NCBI RefSeq assembly: GCF_037911585.1
Contig: NZ_JBAJNS010000001.1
Location: forward strand, 2,169,001 to 2,233,000
Length of the DNA stretch: 64,000 bases
Origin: Streptomyces sp. GSL17-111
Lineage (GTDB): Bacteria; Actinomycetota; Actinomycetes; Streptomycetales; Streptomycetaceae
Reading direction: 5' to 3'
The notes below the pieces were generated by a model that was not told the origin of the DNA, made no database searches, and saw only the letters and a program-made list of their open reading frames with translations. This document shows, one piece after another, positions 1 through 9,125 of the stretch; position 1 is the stretch's first letter; each line of letters opens with the position of its first letter. A program made the position numbers and the translations under genes.

Positions 1-1
1 C

Positions 2-430
2 TCGGACCAGTACGGCTTCGTCGGCAACGGCTCGCTCGACGCCGGGCAGTCCTCCACGCTCCAGCTGCGCCTCAGCGTGGACGAGCAGGCCCCGGCCTCG
101 CTCGGTGTCGCCCTCGGCTACGCGTTCTACCTGAACGACGACGGTGAGACCTGCACCGACAGCGTCAGCGAGGACTACTACTTCGAGATCATCGCGGCGG
201 GCAAGAAGCCGAACGGCAACGACGCCAAGCCGCAGGGTGGCAAGACGGAGCTGCCGGCCAAGCCGGACAGCAAGCCGGACGCCGACCTGAAGATCGAGGG
301 CGAGCTCGCCCAGACCGGTTCGGACTCGAACCTGCCGATGTTCGCGCTCGCGGGCGCGGCGGCCGTCGCGCTGGGCGCCGGCGCCATGTTCGTCGTCCGC
401 CGCCGCAAGGGCGCCGACGCCACCGCCTGA
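2..430 (+). CDS. C-terminal part of LAxTG-type sortase-anchored surface protein (5' end outside window)
   Basis: The reading frame is open at the left edge, so only the last ~142 residues are seen. A beta-rich extracellular stretch is followed by a Lys/Pro/Asp-rich linker, then the sorting motif LAQTG at 305-319. After it come a hydrophobic helix rich in Ala/Gly/Val and a basic tail (VRRRKG). This order is the classic cell-wall sorting signal. The LAxTG form is the one used by class E sortases of streptomycetes, so the protein is probably linked to peptidoglycan after export. The function of the exposed domain cannot be told from this fragment. A strong hairpin follows 43 bases after the stop. 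Confidence 0.85.
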   Translation, partial: SDQYGFVGNGSLDAGQSSTLQLRLSVDEQAPASLGVALGYAFYLNDDGETCTDSVSEDYYFEIIAAGKKPNGNDAKPQGGKTELPAKPDSKPDADLKIEGELAQTGSDSNLPMFALAGAAAVALGAGAMFVVRRRKGADATA

Positions 431-472
431 CGCGAGTGATGAGCGCTGAGCGGTCGTAGCTCCGCGCGTACG

Positions 473-512
473 CCGAAGGACCCGGTCTCCACGCGGAGGC
501 CGGGTCCTTCGG
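473..512. terminator. Rho-independent-type hairpin between convergent genes
   Basis: Near-perfect inverted repeat: a CCGAAGGACCCGG arm and its complement surround a short loop. It lies between the surface-protein gene (+) and the GMC oxidoreductase gene (-), so it can serve both. No T-run follows, as is usual in Streptomyces. Confidence 0.75.
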
Positions 513-539
513 CTGTGGGGGGGGCGGGCGGGGCGGGGG

Positions 540-2378
540 TCAGGACGTCTTCGGCGGCACCGACGGGACGGGGAGCACCGGCAGGCGCAGGGCGCCGAAG
601 GCGGAGTCGGGGACGGCGGGGGCCTTGGGGGCGACGGGGGTGAGGCGGACGTAGGGGGCGCCCTGCTCCGGGCGCGGGTCGGCCTCGCCCTTGTTGGGCC
701 ACAGCGACATGGCCCGTTCGGCCTGGGCGGTGATCGTCAACGACGGGTTGACGCCCAGGTTGGCGGAGACGGCGGAGCCGTCCACGACGGAGATGCCGGG
801 GTGGCCGTAGAGGCGGTGGTAGGGGTCGATGACGCCCTGGTCGGCGTCGGCCCCGATGGGGCAGCCGCCGAGGAAGTGGGCGGTCAGCGGCGTCCCCATG
901 ACCTCGCCGACGTTCGTCCCGGCGAAGCCGTTGATCTCGTCGGCGAGGATGCGGCACGCCTCCGCGCCCTCGGGGATGTGCAGCGGGTTGGGCGCGCCGT
1001 GGCCCTGCTTGGCCGTCAGCAGGCCCTTGCCCAGGCCCTTCTCCTTGCGGTAGGTGGTCAGGGAGTTGTCGAGCGTCTGCATGACGAGACCGATGATGAC
1101 GCGTTCGGACCACTTGTAGTTCGACAGCGAGCGGAGGCCCTGCGCGGGGTGCAGCAGGTACGTCAGGAGGTGCCCCAGCACACGCGGCAGCCTGGAGTGG
1201 TGGCGGACGGCGAGCGTCGTCATGAAGCCCATGGCGTTGGAGCCCTTGCCGTAGCGGACGGGCTCGATGTGCGTCGTCTCGTTCGGGTGGATCGAGGAGG
1301 TGATGGCGACGCCACGGGTGAAGTCGAGCTCGGCGTCCTTGCCCCACTTCCGGCGGTAGCGCGTGCGGGCCGTCTGGGCGCCGACGAGCCCCTCGGAGTT
1401 GGTGCGGGTCAGCTCGCCGAGGCGTCCGGACAGCCGCGGCAGCAGGCCCTCGTCGCGCATGCGGTGCAGGAGCGTCTGGGTGCCGTACGTCCCGGCGGCG
1501 ACGACGACGTGGCGGGCCCGCAGGACGCGCGGCTTCCCCTTGCGCCGCCGGCCGGTGCGGACGACGGAGACGGCGAGGCCGTCGCCGTCCTCGGTCACGG
1601 CGGTCACGGACGTCATGGGGTGGACGACGGCCCCCGCCTTCTCGGCGAGGTAGAGGTAGTTCTCGTTGAGCGTGTTCTTCGCGCCGTGCCGGCAGCCCGT
1701 CATGCACTCGCCGCACTCGGAGCACGCCCGGCGCTCGGGGCCCACGCCGCCGAAGTAGGGGTCGGGCACGGTGGCGCCGGGGGCGGCCTTCGCCGTGCCG
1801 TCGGCGTCCTGCCCGTCGCCGAAGAAGACGCCGACGGGCGCCATGTGGAAGGTGTCGCCGCAGCCCATCCGCTCGGCCGCCGCCTTGAGGTGGGCGTCGG
1901 ACGGCGTCATGGTGGGGTTGAGCCGGACGCCGAGCATGCGCTGGGCCTGGTCGTAGTACGGCTTCAACTCGTCCTGCCAGTCGGTGATGTGACCCCACTG
2001 GCGGTCCTGGAAGAAGGCGGGCGGCGGCACGTAGAGGGTGTTGGCGTAGTTGAGCGAGCCGCCGCCGACCCCGGCGCCCGCCAGGATCATGACGTTGTTG
2101 AGCAGGTGGATGCGCTGGATGCCGTAGAGGCCGAGCGCGGGCGCCCACAGGTAGTTCTTCACGTCCCAGGAGTTCCTGGGCAGTGCGGCGCGGTCGAAGC
2201 GGCGGCCCGCCTCCAGCACGCCGACCCGGTACCCCTTCTCCGTCAGCCGCAGGGCGGAGACGGAACCGCCGAAGCCGGAGCCGACGACGATGACGTCGTA
2301 GTCGTACCCGTCGGCGCCGTCGGCCTCGGCGGGCTGCTCGGCGTCCTGCGCGGTGGGGACGGACTCGTCCTGTGACAC
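540..2378 (-). CDS. GMC-family FAD oxidoreductase, cholesterol-oxidase-like
   Basis: 612 residues from a GTG at 2378 preceded by GGAGG at good spacing; a longer in-frame extension upstream lacks support. The N-terminal Rossmann motif GSGFGGS binds FAD, and GAGVGGGSLNYA is the second GMC signature. The C-terminal HFLGGCPIG and VNPSLTITAQAERA blocks carry the His/Asn that act on the alcohol substrate. Four clustered cysteines (ACSECGECMTGC, near residue 215) resemble the Cys-rich insert of a GMC subgroup and could hold metal. It starts 31 bases after the aldehyde dehydrogenase gene, so the two probably form an operon that turns an alcohol into aldehyde and then acid. The substrate is unknown; a sterol or another hydrophobic alcohol is a guess. 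Confidence 0.85.
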   Translation of the reverse strand: MSQDESVPTAQDAEQPAEADGADGYDYDVIVVGSGFGGSVSALRLTEKGYRVGVLEAGRRFDRAALPRNSWDVKNYLWAPALGLYGIQRIHLLNNVMILAGAGVGGGSLNYANTLYVPPPAFFQDRQWGHITDWQDELKPYYDQAQRMLGVRLNPTMTPSDAHLKAAAERMGCGDTFHMAPVGVFFGDGQDADGTAKAAPGATVPDPYFGGVGPERRACSECGECMTGCRHGAKNTLNENYLYLAEKAGAVVHPMTSVTAVTEDGDGLAVSVVRTGRRRKGKPRVLRARHVVVAAGTYGTQTLLHRMRDEGLLPRLSGRLGELTRTNSEGLVGAQTARTRYRRKWGKDAELDFTRGVAITSSIHPNETTHIEPVRYGKGSNAMGFMTTLAVRHHSRLPRVLGHLLTYLLHPAQGLRSLSNYKWSERVIIGLVMQTLDNSLTTYRKEKGLGKGLLTAKQGHGAPNPLHIPEGAEACRILADEINGFAGTNVGEVMGTPLTAHFLGGCPIGADADQGVIDPYHRLYGHPGISVVDGSAVSANLGVNPSLTITAQAERAMSLWPNKGEADPRPEQGAPYVRLTPVAPKAPAVPDSAFGALRLPVLPVPSVPPKTS

Positions 2379-2409
2379 GGAAATCCTCCGAACGTGAAGC
2401 GGGGACGGC

Positions 2410-4008
2410 TCAGCGGAAGCGCAGCGCCTTGAGCACCTTGAGCGAGCGGGACATGAACGCGGCGTACTGCGCGTCGTCCATGCCCAGCGACGGCGCCATC
2501 GGCAGCAGGCGCTGCTGGGCGACGGTCTGCGGCTCGGTGAACTTGAGCAGGCCCTCGGAGCCGTGACGGCGTCCGAGGCCCGAGTCGCCCATGCCGCCCA
2601 TCGGCGCCTGGACACTGCCGTAGGCCGCGGCGTACCCCTCGTTGATGTTGACGGTGCCGGTGCGCAGCCGCGCCGCGACGTCCCAGGCGGTGCGGGAACT
2701 GCGGGACCACACACTGGAGTTCAGGCCGTACGGGGTGGCGTTGGCCTGGGCGACCGCCTCGTCCGGGTCGGAGTAGCGGTAGACGGAGACGACGGGGCCG
2801 AACGTCTCCTCGGTGCAGACGGTCATGGGGGCCTCGACGCCCTCCAGGATCGTCGGCTCGTAGAACAGCGGGCCGATGTCCGGGCGGGCCCTGCCGCCGG
2901 TCAGGACGGCGGCGCCCTTGGCGTCCGCCTCGTCGACGTGCCGGGAGACCGTCCGCAGCTGCGCCTCGGAGACGAGTGAGCCCATGTCCGCGCCGAAGGC
3001 GAGGGACGCGCCGAGCCGCATGGCCCGGGTGCGGGCCACGAAGCGCTCCAGGAACGCGTCGGCCACGGACGCGTGCACGTACAGGCGCTCCACGGATATG
3101 CACAGCTGCCCGGCGGAGGAGAAGCAGGCCCGCACGGCACCGGCCGCCGCCTTGTCCAGGTCGGCGTCGGGCAGCACGATCATGGCGTTCTTGCCGCCGA
3201 GCTCCAGCGAGCAGCCCACCAGCCGGGCCGCCGCGCGCTGGGCGACCTCCCGGCCGGTGCGGGTGGAGCCGGTGAACGAGACGTAGTCGCCACCGTCCAC
3301 GACGGCGGGCCCGACGACCGGCCCCTCGCCGAGCACCACCTGCCAGATCTCGGCGGGCAGCCCGGCCTCGATGAGCAGATCGCGGGCCCACAGCGCGCTG
3401 AGGGCCGTCTCGGTGTCGGGCTTCATGACGACGGCGTTCCCGGCGACGAAGGCGGGCAGCGCGTCGCCGACGCTCAGCTCGAACGGGTAGTTCCACGGCG
3501 CGATCATGCCGACGACGCCGCGCGGCTGGCGCAGCTGACGGGTGCGCGTCAGCACCGGGATGGCGCCCGCGTGCCGCTTGGGCGCCAGGTAGGAGGGCGC
3601 CCTGCGGCCGTAGTGCCGGGCGGCCATGCACACCGCCAGCACCTCCTCCTGGGCGTGCAGCCGTGCCTTGCCGGTCTCCAGCTGGACGAGGTCGAGGATC
3701 TCCTCCTGACGGCGCAGGACGAGGTCGTGGAAGCGCAGCAGCACGGCTGCCCGCTCGCGCACCGTCCGGGCCGCCCAGCCCGGCTGCGCGGCGCGGGCGC
3801 GCGCGAAGGCCTCGGTGACCTCCTCGGGGGTGGACTCGGGCAGGTCGGCCAGCTTCTCCCCGGTGAGGGGGGTGTGGCAGGCGGTCCGGCCGGTTCCGCC
3901 CAGCCCCCGGGTGAGCCGGGCGACGAGATCCGGGGTGACGACGTCGGCGGCGGTGCGGGCGCCCTCGGGCGCGGCGGCGACCGGGTTCCGGTGCTGGGAG
4001 TCCGTCAT
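2410..4008 (-). CDS. Aldehyde dehydrogenase, succinate-semialdehyde dehydrogenase-like
   Basis: 532 residues, a full-length NAD(P)-dependent aldehyde dehydrogenase. The cofactor motif FTGSTRTGREVAQ, the general-base block LELGGKN and the nucleophile block SSAGQLCIS (catalytic Cys) are all present, as is the C-terminal motif EETFGPVVSVYRY. The sequence type is the one annotated in Streptomyces as succinic semialdehyde dehydrogenase, but the substrate cannot be proven from motifs. It lies first in a two-gene operon with the GMC oxidoreductase, which suggests that the dehydrogenase may oxidise the aldehyde made by its partner. Confidence 0.87.
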   Translation of the reverse strand: MTDSQHRNPVAAAPEGARTAADVVTPDLVARLTRGLGGTGRTACHTPLTGEKLADLPESTPEEVTEAFARARAAQPGWAARTVRERAAVLLRFHDLVLRRQEEILDLVQLETGKARLHAQEEVLAVCMAARHYGRRAPSYLAPKRHAGAIPVLTRTRQLRQPRGVVGMIAPWNYPFELSVGDALPAFVAGNAVVMKPDTETALSALWARDLLIEAGLPAEIWQVVLGEGPVVGPAVVDGGDYVSFTGSTRTGREVAQRAAARLVGCSLELGGKNAMIVLPDADLDKAAAGAVRACFSSAGQLCISVERLYVHASVADAFLERFVARTRAMRLGASLAFGADMGSLVSEAQLRTVSRHVDEADAKGAAVLTGGRARPDIGPLFYEPTILEGVEAPMTVCTEETFGPVVSVYRYSDPDEAVAQANATPYGLNSSVWSRSSRTAWDVAARLRTGTVNINEGYAAAYGSVQAPMGGMGDSGLGRRHGSEGLLKFTEPQTVAQQRLLPMAPSLGMDDAQYAAFMSRSLKVLKALRFR

Positions 4009-4122
4009 AGAGGGGAGGGTACGGCGCCCCCGGAGGATTGGGTACCCGCCGGTAACCCGATTTTCGAAAAAGTGCCAGCAATCACTGGCACGAATGGCGG
4101 GCCGCCCCCGTCGGCCCCGCCG

Positions 4123-6501
4123 TCACCCCGTGGCGCGGTAGGTGTCCACCACCTGTGAGAAGTGCGCGTCGATCTCCGCCCGCCGGTCCTCCGGGCCCCT
4201 CACCTGCACGACGTGGTACGTCGACCCGAGCAGCATCGCCCGGTTCCGGGCGAGCCGGCGCTCGCCGCCCGCCTCCCACACGAACTCGCCCTCCGCCATT
4301 GCCGTCTCACCGACCGTGATGCTGCGCACGCCGCTGACCGTCTTCCACCCCGTGGAGTCGCGGTACCCGGACAGCTCCGGCTCGTCGCTCAACTGGTACT
4401 CGCGCGGGTCCGTCCCGTACCGGTCCGTCCCGTCCCGGCCGGGGACGACGATCAGCTCCAGCCCGTCACCGCTGAAGCGCACCTGCCCGCCGCTGGTCTG
4501 GCCCCGCGTCCAGCCCTCCGGCACGGCGATCCGGAACCCCGCCGGGTCGCGCTGCACGACGTAGCCCTCGGGGGCGGCCGGCTGCTCGCCGTCCGGCTCG
4601 CCCGACTGCGGCGTCTCGGTGCCCGGCTCGTCCGTCTCCTCCGGCTGCTTCGGGTCGTCCCCCGGCGCCTCGCCCTCCGGCTCGTCGCCCTCGTCGGTGC
4701 CCGGCCGGCCCTCGTCGGCGTCCGGCTCCCCGGCGCCGCCCGACCCGCCGGAGGACTCCCCCGGCGCCTCGCCGACCGAGCCGCGCCGGTTCGGGTCCGA
4801 GGGGTCGGCGGGCGGCATGAGCAGCGCCGCCACGGCGACCGCCGAGGCCAGCCCCACCAGCACCACCGCCAGCAGCACCAGACCGAGCTTGCGCGGACTG
4901 GCCTGTCGGCGGTCCCGGCGCCCCCGGTGGCGCGCCACCGGCACCGGCCGCTTCTCCGTCCGGCGGCGCCGCACGAGCTCCCCGCGCAGCCGCAGGATCG
5001 GCAGCCGCCGGGCGTCGCGGCGACGGCCCGACGTCAGCGACGGGTGCGCCGTGACCGCGTTGCGGCCCACGTCCGGCTCCGGCGCGGACCGGATCAGGGA
5101 CCGCAGCCAGCCGCTCAGCTCCTCGAACTGGGGGCGCTCCGTCGGGTCCTGCCGCAGCAGCGACTCGATCACCGGCCGCAGCGGGCCGCACTCCTCCGCG
5201 AACGCCGGGGGCTCCGCGCACACCATCTGGACCAGGTCCGCGACGCTGTCCTCGGGGTACGGCGCGTGCCCCTGCACCGCCCGGTACAGCAGCGCCCCGA
5301 TCGCCCACAGGTCCGCGGCGGGGCCGACCGGGGGCGCCAGGCGCCAGTTCTGGTAGACCGGGCCCGCCTGCTCCGGCGCCCAGCGCTCGGTGACCGGGCC
5401 GACCGTCGTCATCCGTGCCTGCCGGGCCCGCTCGGCCGCCAGCGCGGTCGTCGGCCCCCGGTAGCGGCCCGGCTCCTCCGGCTCCGGGACGCCCCAGGCG
5501 TCCGGCACCTCGTCGGCGTCGAGCACGAACTCGGCGTGGAGAAGCTCCGGTTCGTACTCCGCTTCCCGTTCCGCCTCGGCTCCGGGGCCCGCTCGCTCCG
5601 CAGGGGGCTCGGCGTAGGTGTACTGCGGGGGCGGCGGCGGCAGGTACGCCTTCGGCGCGGCGGGGCCCGGCTTGTCCCCGCCCCACGGGCCGTACTGGGC
5701 GGGCCGGCGCTCCGGTTCCGGTTCGGGCTCCGGTTCGCTCTCGGGTCCGCTCTCCGGTGCCAGGGCCCGGACGGTCCGGTGGCCGGTCGCCATCCGCTCG
5801 TCGTAGGGCGGCAGTTGCTGGGTGTCGTCACCTCCCGGTCCTGCCGGGCCGTCCGGTGCCGCCGGGTCGTCCGGCTCCCCCCGGTCGTCCGGCGCCATCG
5901 GACCGTCCGTCGGCAGCGGGTCGTAGCCGCACAGGGCCTCCTCGGCGGCGCCCGAGGCCAGGCCGCTGAGCAGGGCGCGGCCGTCGTCGCAGATCAGCAC
6001 CGAGTGCGCGGTGATGTTGCGGTGCGTCCAGCCGTAGGTGTGGACGGCGCTGAGCCCGGCCAGCAGGTCGGCGGCGATCTCTGCGGCGCGGTGGGGCGTC
6101 AGCGGGCGGTCCGCGATGACGTCGGCCAGCGTGCGGCCGGCGACCAACTCGCTGACGACCCACAGCCCGTCGTCCTCGACGAAGACGTCGAACACCTGGT
6201 CCAGCCGGGGGTGGTCCGGTATGCGGGCGGCCGTGAGCGCGGCCTCGACGGCCCGGCGCACGGCCGGATCGGCCGGCTCCCGGGTGGCCCGGCCGTGGCC
6301 CCAGTGCCCGCCGCCGTGGTCACCGAGGACCTCGGCGTCGACGACCTCCGGCAACGGCACCTGGCGGACGAGGACGTCCTGCCCGCTCGCCGTGTCGAAG
6401 CCGACGACCTCGCGCACCTCGTACCTGTCGTACCCGTCGTCCGACGGCGGAGGGGGCAGGCGGTATCGCTCGGCCAGCAGCCGACCCGCGAACTCGTCCA
6501 C
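4123..6501 (-). CDS. Membrane Ser/Thr kinase-like protein, predicted pseudokinase
   Basis: 792 residues. Residues ~1-200 and ~385-490 form a split protein-kinase fold: the C-lobe motif PAADLWAIGALLYRAVQG and the helix around LLRQDPTERPQFEEL are clear. Between them lies a long Pro/Glu-rich insertion. One membrane helix spans ~538-562, followed by an acidic Gly/Pro linker and an extracellular beta-rich domain (~640-792). The catalytic residues are absent. The VAVK lysine position reads VLVRQ, the HRD loop reads H160-R161-N162, and the DFG triad is replaced by SGL. It should therefore not phosphorylate and probably acts as a regulatory partner. The adjacent, intact kinase upstream has a similar extracellular domain, so duplication followed by loss of catalysis is likely. 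Confidence 0.85.
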   Translation of the reverse strand: MDEFAGRLLAERYRLPPPPSDDGYDRYEVREVVGFDTASGQDVLVRQVPLPEVVDAEVLGDHGGGHWGHGRATREPADPAVRRAVEAALTAARIPDHPRLDQVFDVFVEDDGLWVVSELVAGRTLADVIADRPLTPHRAAEIAADLLAGLSAVHTYGWTHRNITAHSVLICDDGRALLSGLASGAAEEALCGYDPLPTDGPMAPDDRGEPDDPAAPDGPAGPGGDDTQQLPPYDERMATGHRTVRALAPESGPESEPEPEPEPERRPAQYGPWGGDKPGPAAPKAYLPPPPPQYTYAEPPAERAGPGAEAEREAEYEPELLHAEFVLDADEVPDAWGVPEPEEPGRYRGPTTALAAERARQARMTTVGPVTERWAPEQAGPVYQNWRLAPPVGPAADLWAIGALLYRAVQGHAPYPEDSVADLVQMVCAEPPAFAEECGPLRPVIESLLRQDPTERPQFEELSGWLRSLIRSAPEPDVGRNAVTAHPSLTSGRRRDARRLPILRLRGELVRRRRTEKRPVPVARHRGRRDRRQASPRKLGLVLLAVVLVGLASAVAVAALLMPPADPSDPNRRGSVGEAPGESSGGSGGAGEPDADEGRPGTDEGDEPEGEAPGDDPKQPEETDEPGTETPQSGEPDGEQPAAPEGYVVQRDPAGFRIAVPEGWTRGQTSGGQVRFSGDGLELIVVPGRDGTDRYGTDPREYQLSDEPELSGYRDSTGWKTVSGVRSITVGETAMAEGEFVWEAGGERRLARNRAMLLGSTYHVVQVRGPEDRRAEIDAHFSQVVDTYRATG

Positions 6502-6701
6502 GACGCCTCCCCACCAGGCGGCCCACTCAGTGCGAAACCGTCAGAACACCTCCGCACCGGCCTGATTGCGGATGCTTACGGTCTTCGGACTCTCACGATA
6601 CGTGCCTTCGGGGCGCTGTGGGGAACCTCAGCGCACTCGGGGGAGCGTGCGCCCGCGCACACGGCGCGCGCTCCGCGCGCCCGTACCCCGGGCGTCCGCC
6701 C

Positions 6702-8993
6702 CTACGGATCCACCGGCTCGAAGGTGTCGAACGCCGTCTCGCGCAGCGTCCGGCACTCCTTCCCGTCCCACTCGTCCGCCTGACACGTGACCAGAATCGC
6801 GTGCCCACGGCCCCCGTCCACCCGGAAGCCCCGGTTCAGTGCGCGCATCCGCTCGCCGTCGCGGGTGTACTCGTAACTCCAGTCCGCGACGGTCGGGTAG
6901 TCGCGCCACGCCACCTCTTCGAGGCCGACGCGCTCGTACTGCGGGAACGTGCCCTTCACGGCGCGCTCCAACTGTTCCCAGGCCGCCACCGCGTCGTCGC
7001 CCGGCGCGTTCGTGTAGTCGACCTGGACGCTGGGGGCCGCGCCCGACTCGGCGGCGTAGACCCCGCCCGAGTTCTGGCCCGCTATGCGGACCCGCTCCCA
7101 CCCCTCGGGCAGCGCCATGGCGAAGCGGAACTGCTCGTCGGTGACGGTGGCGTAGCCCTCGGGCGCTGCGTCGGCGCCGTCCTCCCCGCCGTCGTCACCG
7201 CCGCCCCGGGCCGCCGCGTCCCCGTCCTCGCCCTTGGCGTCCTCGCCGCCGTCGCTGCCGCCGTCCTCGGCGCCGGACGCGTCCGCGCCCTCGGCCCCGG
7301 CGCCGTCCGCGCTCTTGCCCCGGTCGGCCTGGTCGCCGTTGCCGGGCTTCTCCGCGCCGTCGCCCTCGTCCTCGCCGGTACCGCCGGAGTCGGCCGTGTC
7401 ACTGGAGCCCGGCGGGTCCTGCTCGTCGCCGTCGCCGCTGTTCAGCGTGAAGGCCAGCACCGCACCGAGGACGCCGAGCACGACGATCGCGATGGCCGCG
7501 ACCATGACCCCGGAGGGCCGTCCGTCGGCGCCCTCGCCGTCCGGTCCGCCCTGCGCACCGCGCCCGCCACTCATCGACCCGAAGGCCGCGAGCGTGCGCC
7601 GCTTCGGCTCACCACGCCCGGTCGGCGCCGTCGTCGTCCGCGACCGCTGGTCCTGCCGCGCCGGGCCGCCCTTCGGTCGCGCCGTACCGGAGGACGGCTC
7701 GGGCATCGCGACCGTCCGGGTCGCGGTGCTGGTGGCCGCCAACTCGGAGTCGGCCGGGGCGTCCAGCACCGCCTGGAGCAGCACCCGGGCGCCCGCGTCG
7801 TCCAGCCGCTTCGCCGGGTCCTTGATGAGGAGCCCGTAGATGACCTCCTCCAGCTCGCTCGCGTTGCGCGGCGGCTCCAGCGGGTCGGTCATGACGGCGG
7901 TCAGGGTGGCGATGGCCGAGCCCTTGTCGTAGGGCGGGGTGCCCTCCACGGCGGCGTAGAGCAGCCCGCCGAGTGACCACATGTCGGCGGGCGGCCCGGG
8001 ACGCTGGCCGCGTGCCCGCTCCGGCGAGATGTACGACGGAGCGCCGACGAGCATGCCGGTGGACGTCACCGACGGATCGCCCTCCACCTTGGCGATGCCG
8101 AAGTCGGTGAGGACGACGCGGCCGGTGTCCTGCTCGATCAGCACGTTGGACGGCTTGACGTCGCGGTGGACGATGCCCTCCCGGTGGGCGGCGCGCAGCA
8201 CGCCGAGCACGGCCAGCCCGATCTCGGCGGCCCGGCGCGGCGGCACGGGACCGTCCTCCCGGATCACCTCGGCCAGCGAGCGGCCCTCGACCAGCTCCAT
8301 GACGATCCACGGCCGGTCGTCCTCGTCGACCACGTCGAAGACGGTGACCGCGCTGCCGCTGCGGATCCGGGCGATGGCCTTGGCCTCGCGCAGGGTGCGG
8401 GTGATGAGGCGGCGCTTCTCGTCCTCGTCGATGTCGGAGGGGAAGCGCAGCTCCTTCACCGCGACGGTGCGGCCCAGGACCTCGTCCCGTGCCCGCCACA
8501 CCGTCCCCATGCCGCCCCGGCCCTGGACGCCGCCGAGCCGGTACCGCCCGGCGAGCAGCCGTCCGGTCTCCCGGCCCTTGGCGGCGGCCTCACCGTCGTC
8601 CGACTCGCCGTCCTCCGCCTCACGGTCGTCCGCCTTGCCGTCCGCCGCGCCGGTCCCGGCCGCGCCGCCGGGCGAGGCGTCCTCGGTGGCGGGGGCGGCG
8701 TCGGGCCCGGAGGCGGGTACGGCCTCGTCCTCGCGTGCGGATCGAGCGTCGGACGGCGTGCCGGACGGGGTAGCGGTCGAGGCGCCGCGCCCCGACGCAC
8801 CACCGGGCTTCTCCTCGCCGACTGCGCGCCCGCCCGTGCCCTCCTCGGCTCTCACCTCGGGCTTCTCGCCGCTCCGGGCAACGTCCTCGCGCGCGGTGGC
8901 GTCCGTGTTCCCGGTGCGTTCTCTGCGCTTGGCGGCGTCCGTGCCGTCGGTGGCGGCGTCGGCCTTGACCGTCCTGCCGTCGTCCTCGCCCAT
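6702..8993 (-). CDS. Transmembrane Ser/Thr protein kinase (PknB type)
   Basis: 763 residues from the ATG at 8993, chosen because GAGGGGAA lies just upstream; the frame stays open to 9038. Residues 1-~148 are an acidic, low-complexity and probably disordered head. The kinase domain (~150-410) is complete: glycine loop GRGGMGTVW, VAVKEL lysine, HRDVKPSNVL catalytic loop, TDFGIA and an activation-loop SPERARG. A membrane helix (~495-518) leads through an acidic linker to an extracellular domain starting near PEGYATVTDEQF. That domain matches the domain of the neighbouring pseudokinase in layout. The pair probably senses an envelope signal. Substrates are not predictable. Confidence 0.9.
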   Translation of the reverse strand: MGEDDGRTVKADAATDGTDAAKRRERTGNTDATAREDVARSGEKPEVRAEEGTGGRAVGEEKPGGASGRGASTATPSGTPSDARSAREDEAVPASGPDAAPATEDASPGGAAGTGAADGKADDREAEDGESDDGEAAAKGRETGRLLAGRYRLGGVQGRGGMGTVWRARDEVLGRTVAVKELRFPSDIDEDEKRRLITRTLREAKAIARIRSGSAVTVFDVVDEDDRPWIVMELVEGRSLAEVIREDGPVPPRRAAEIGLAVLGVLRAAHREGIVHRDVKPSNVLIEQDTGRVVLTDFGIAKVEGDPSVTSTGMLVGAPSYISPERARGQRPGPPADMWSLGGLLYAAVEGTPPYDKGSAIATLTAVMTDPLEPPRNASELEEVIYGLLIKDPAKRLDDAGARVLLQAVLDAPADSELAATSTATRTVAMPEPSSGTARPKGGPARQDQRSRTTTAPTGRGEPKRRTLAAFGSMSGGRGAQGGPDGEGADGRPSGVMVAAIAIVVLGVLGAVLAFTLNSGDGDEQDPPGSSDTADSGGTGEDEGDGAEKPGNGDQADRGKSADGAGAEGADASGAEDGGSDGGEDAKGEDGDAAARGGGDDGGEDGADAAPEGYATVTDEQFRFAMALPEGWERVRIAGQNSGGVYAAESGAAPSVQVDYTNAPGDDAVAAWEQLERAVKGTFPQYERVGLEEVAWRDYPTVADWSYEYTRDGERMRALNRGFRVDGGRGHAILVTCQADEWDGKECRTLRETAFDTFEPVDP

Positions 8994-9125
8994 ACTTCCC
9001 CTCGCGATCGCCCGCCCAGCCAGTCGACCCATTGTCACCCATGCGGCGGGCCCCGAAGGAACAACCCCGGTACGGGCGGTGGGCGAGCGGCCGTGGGCGG
9101 GAGACGGCGACGGGAAGCGGCCCGC

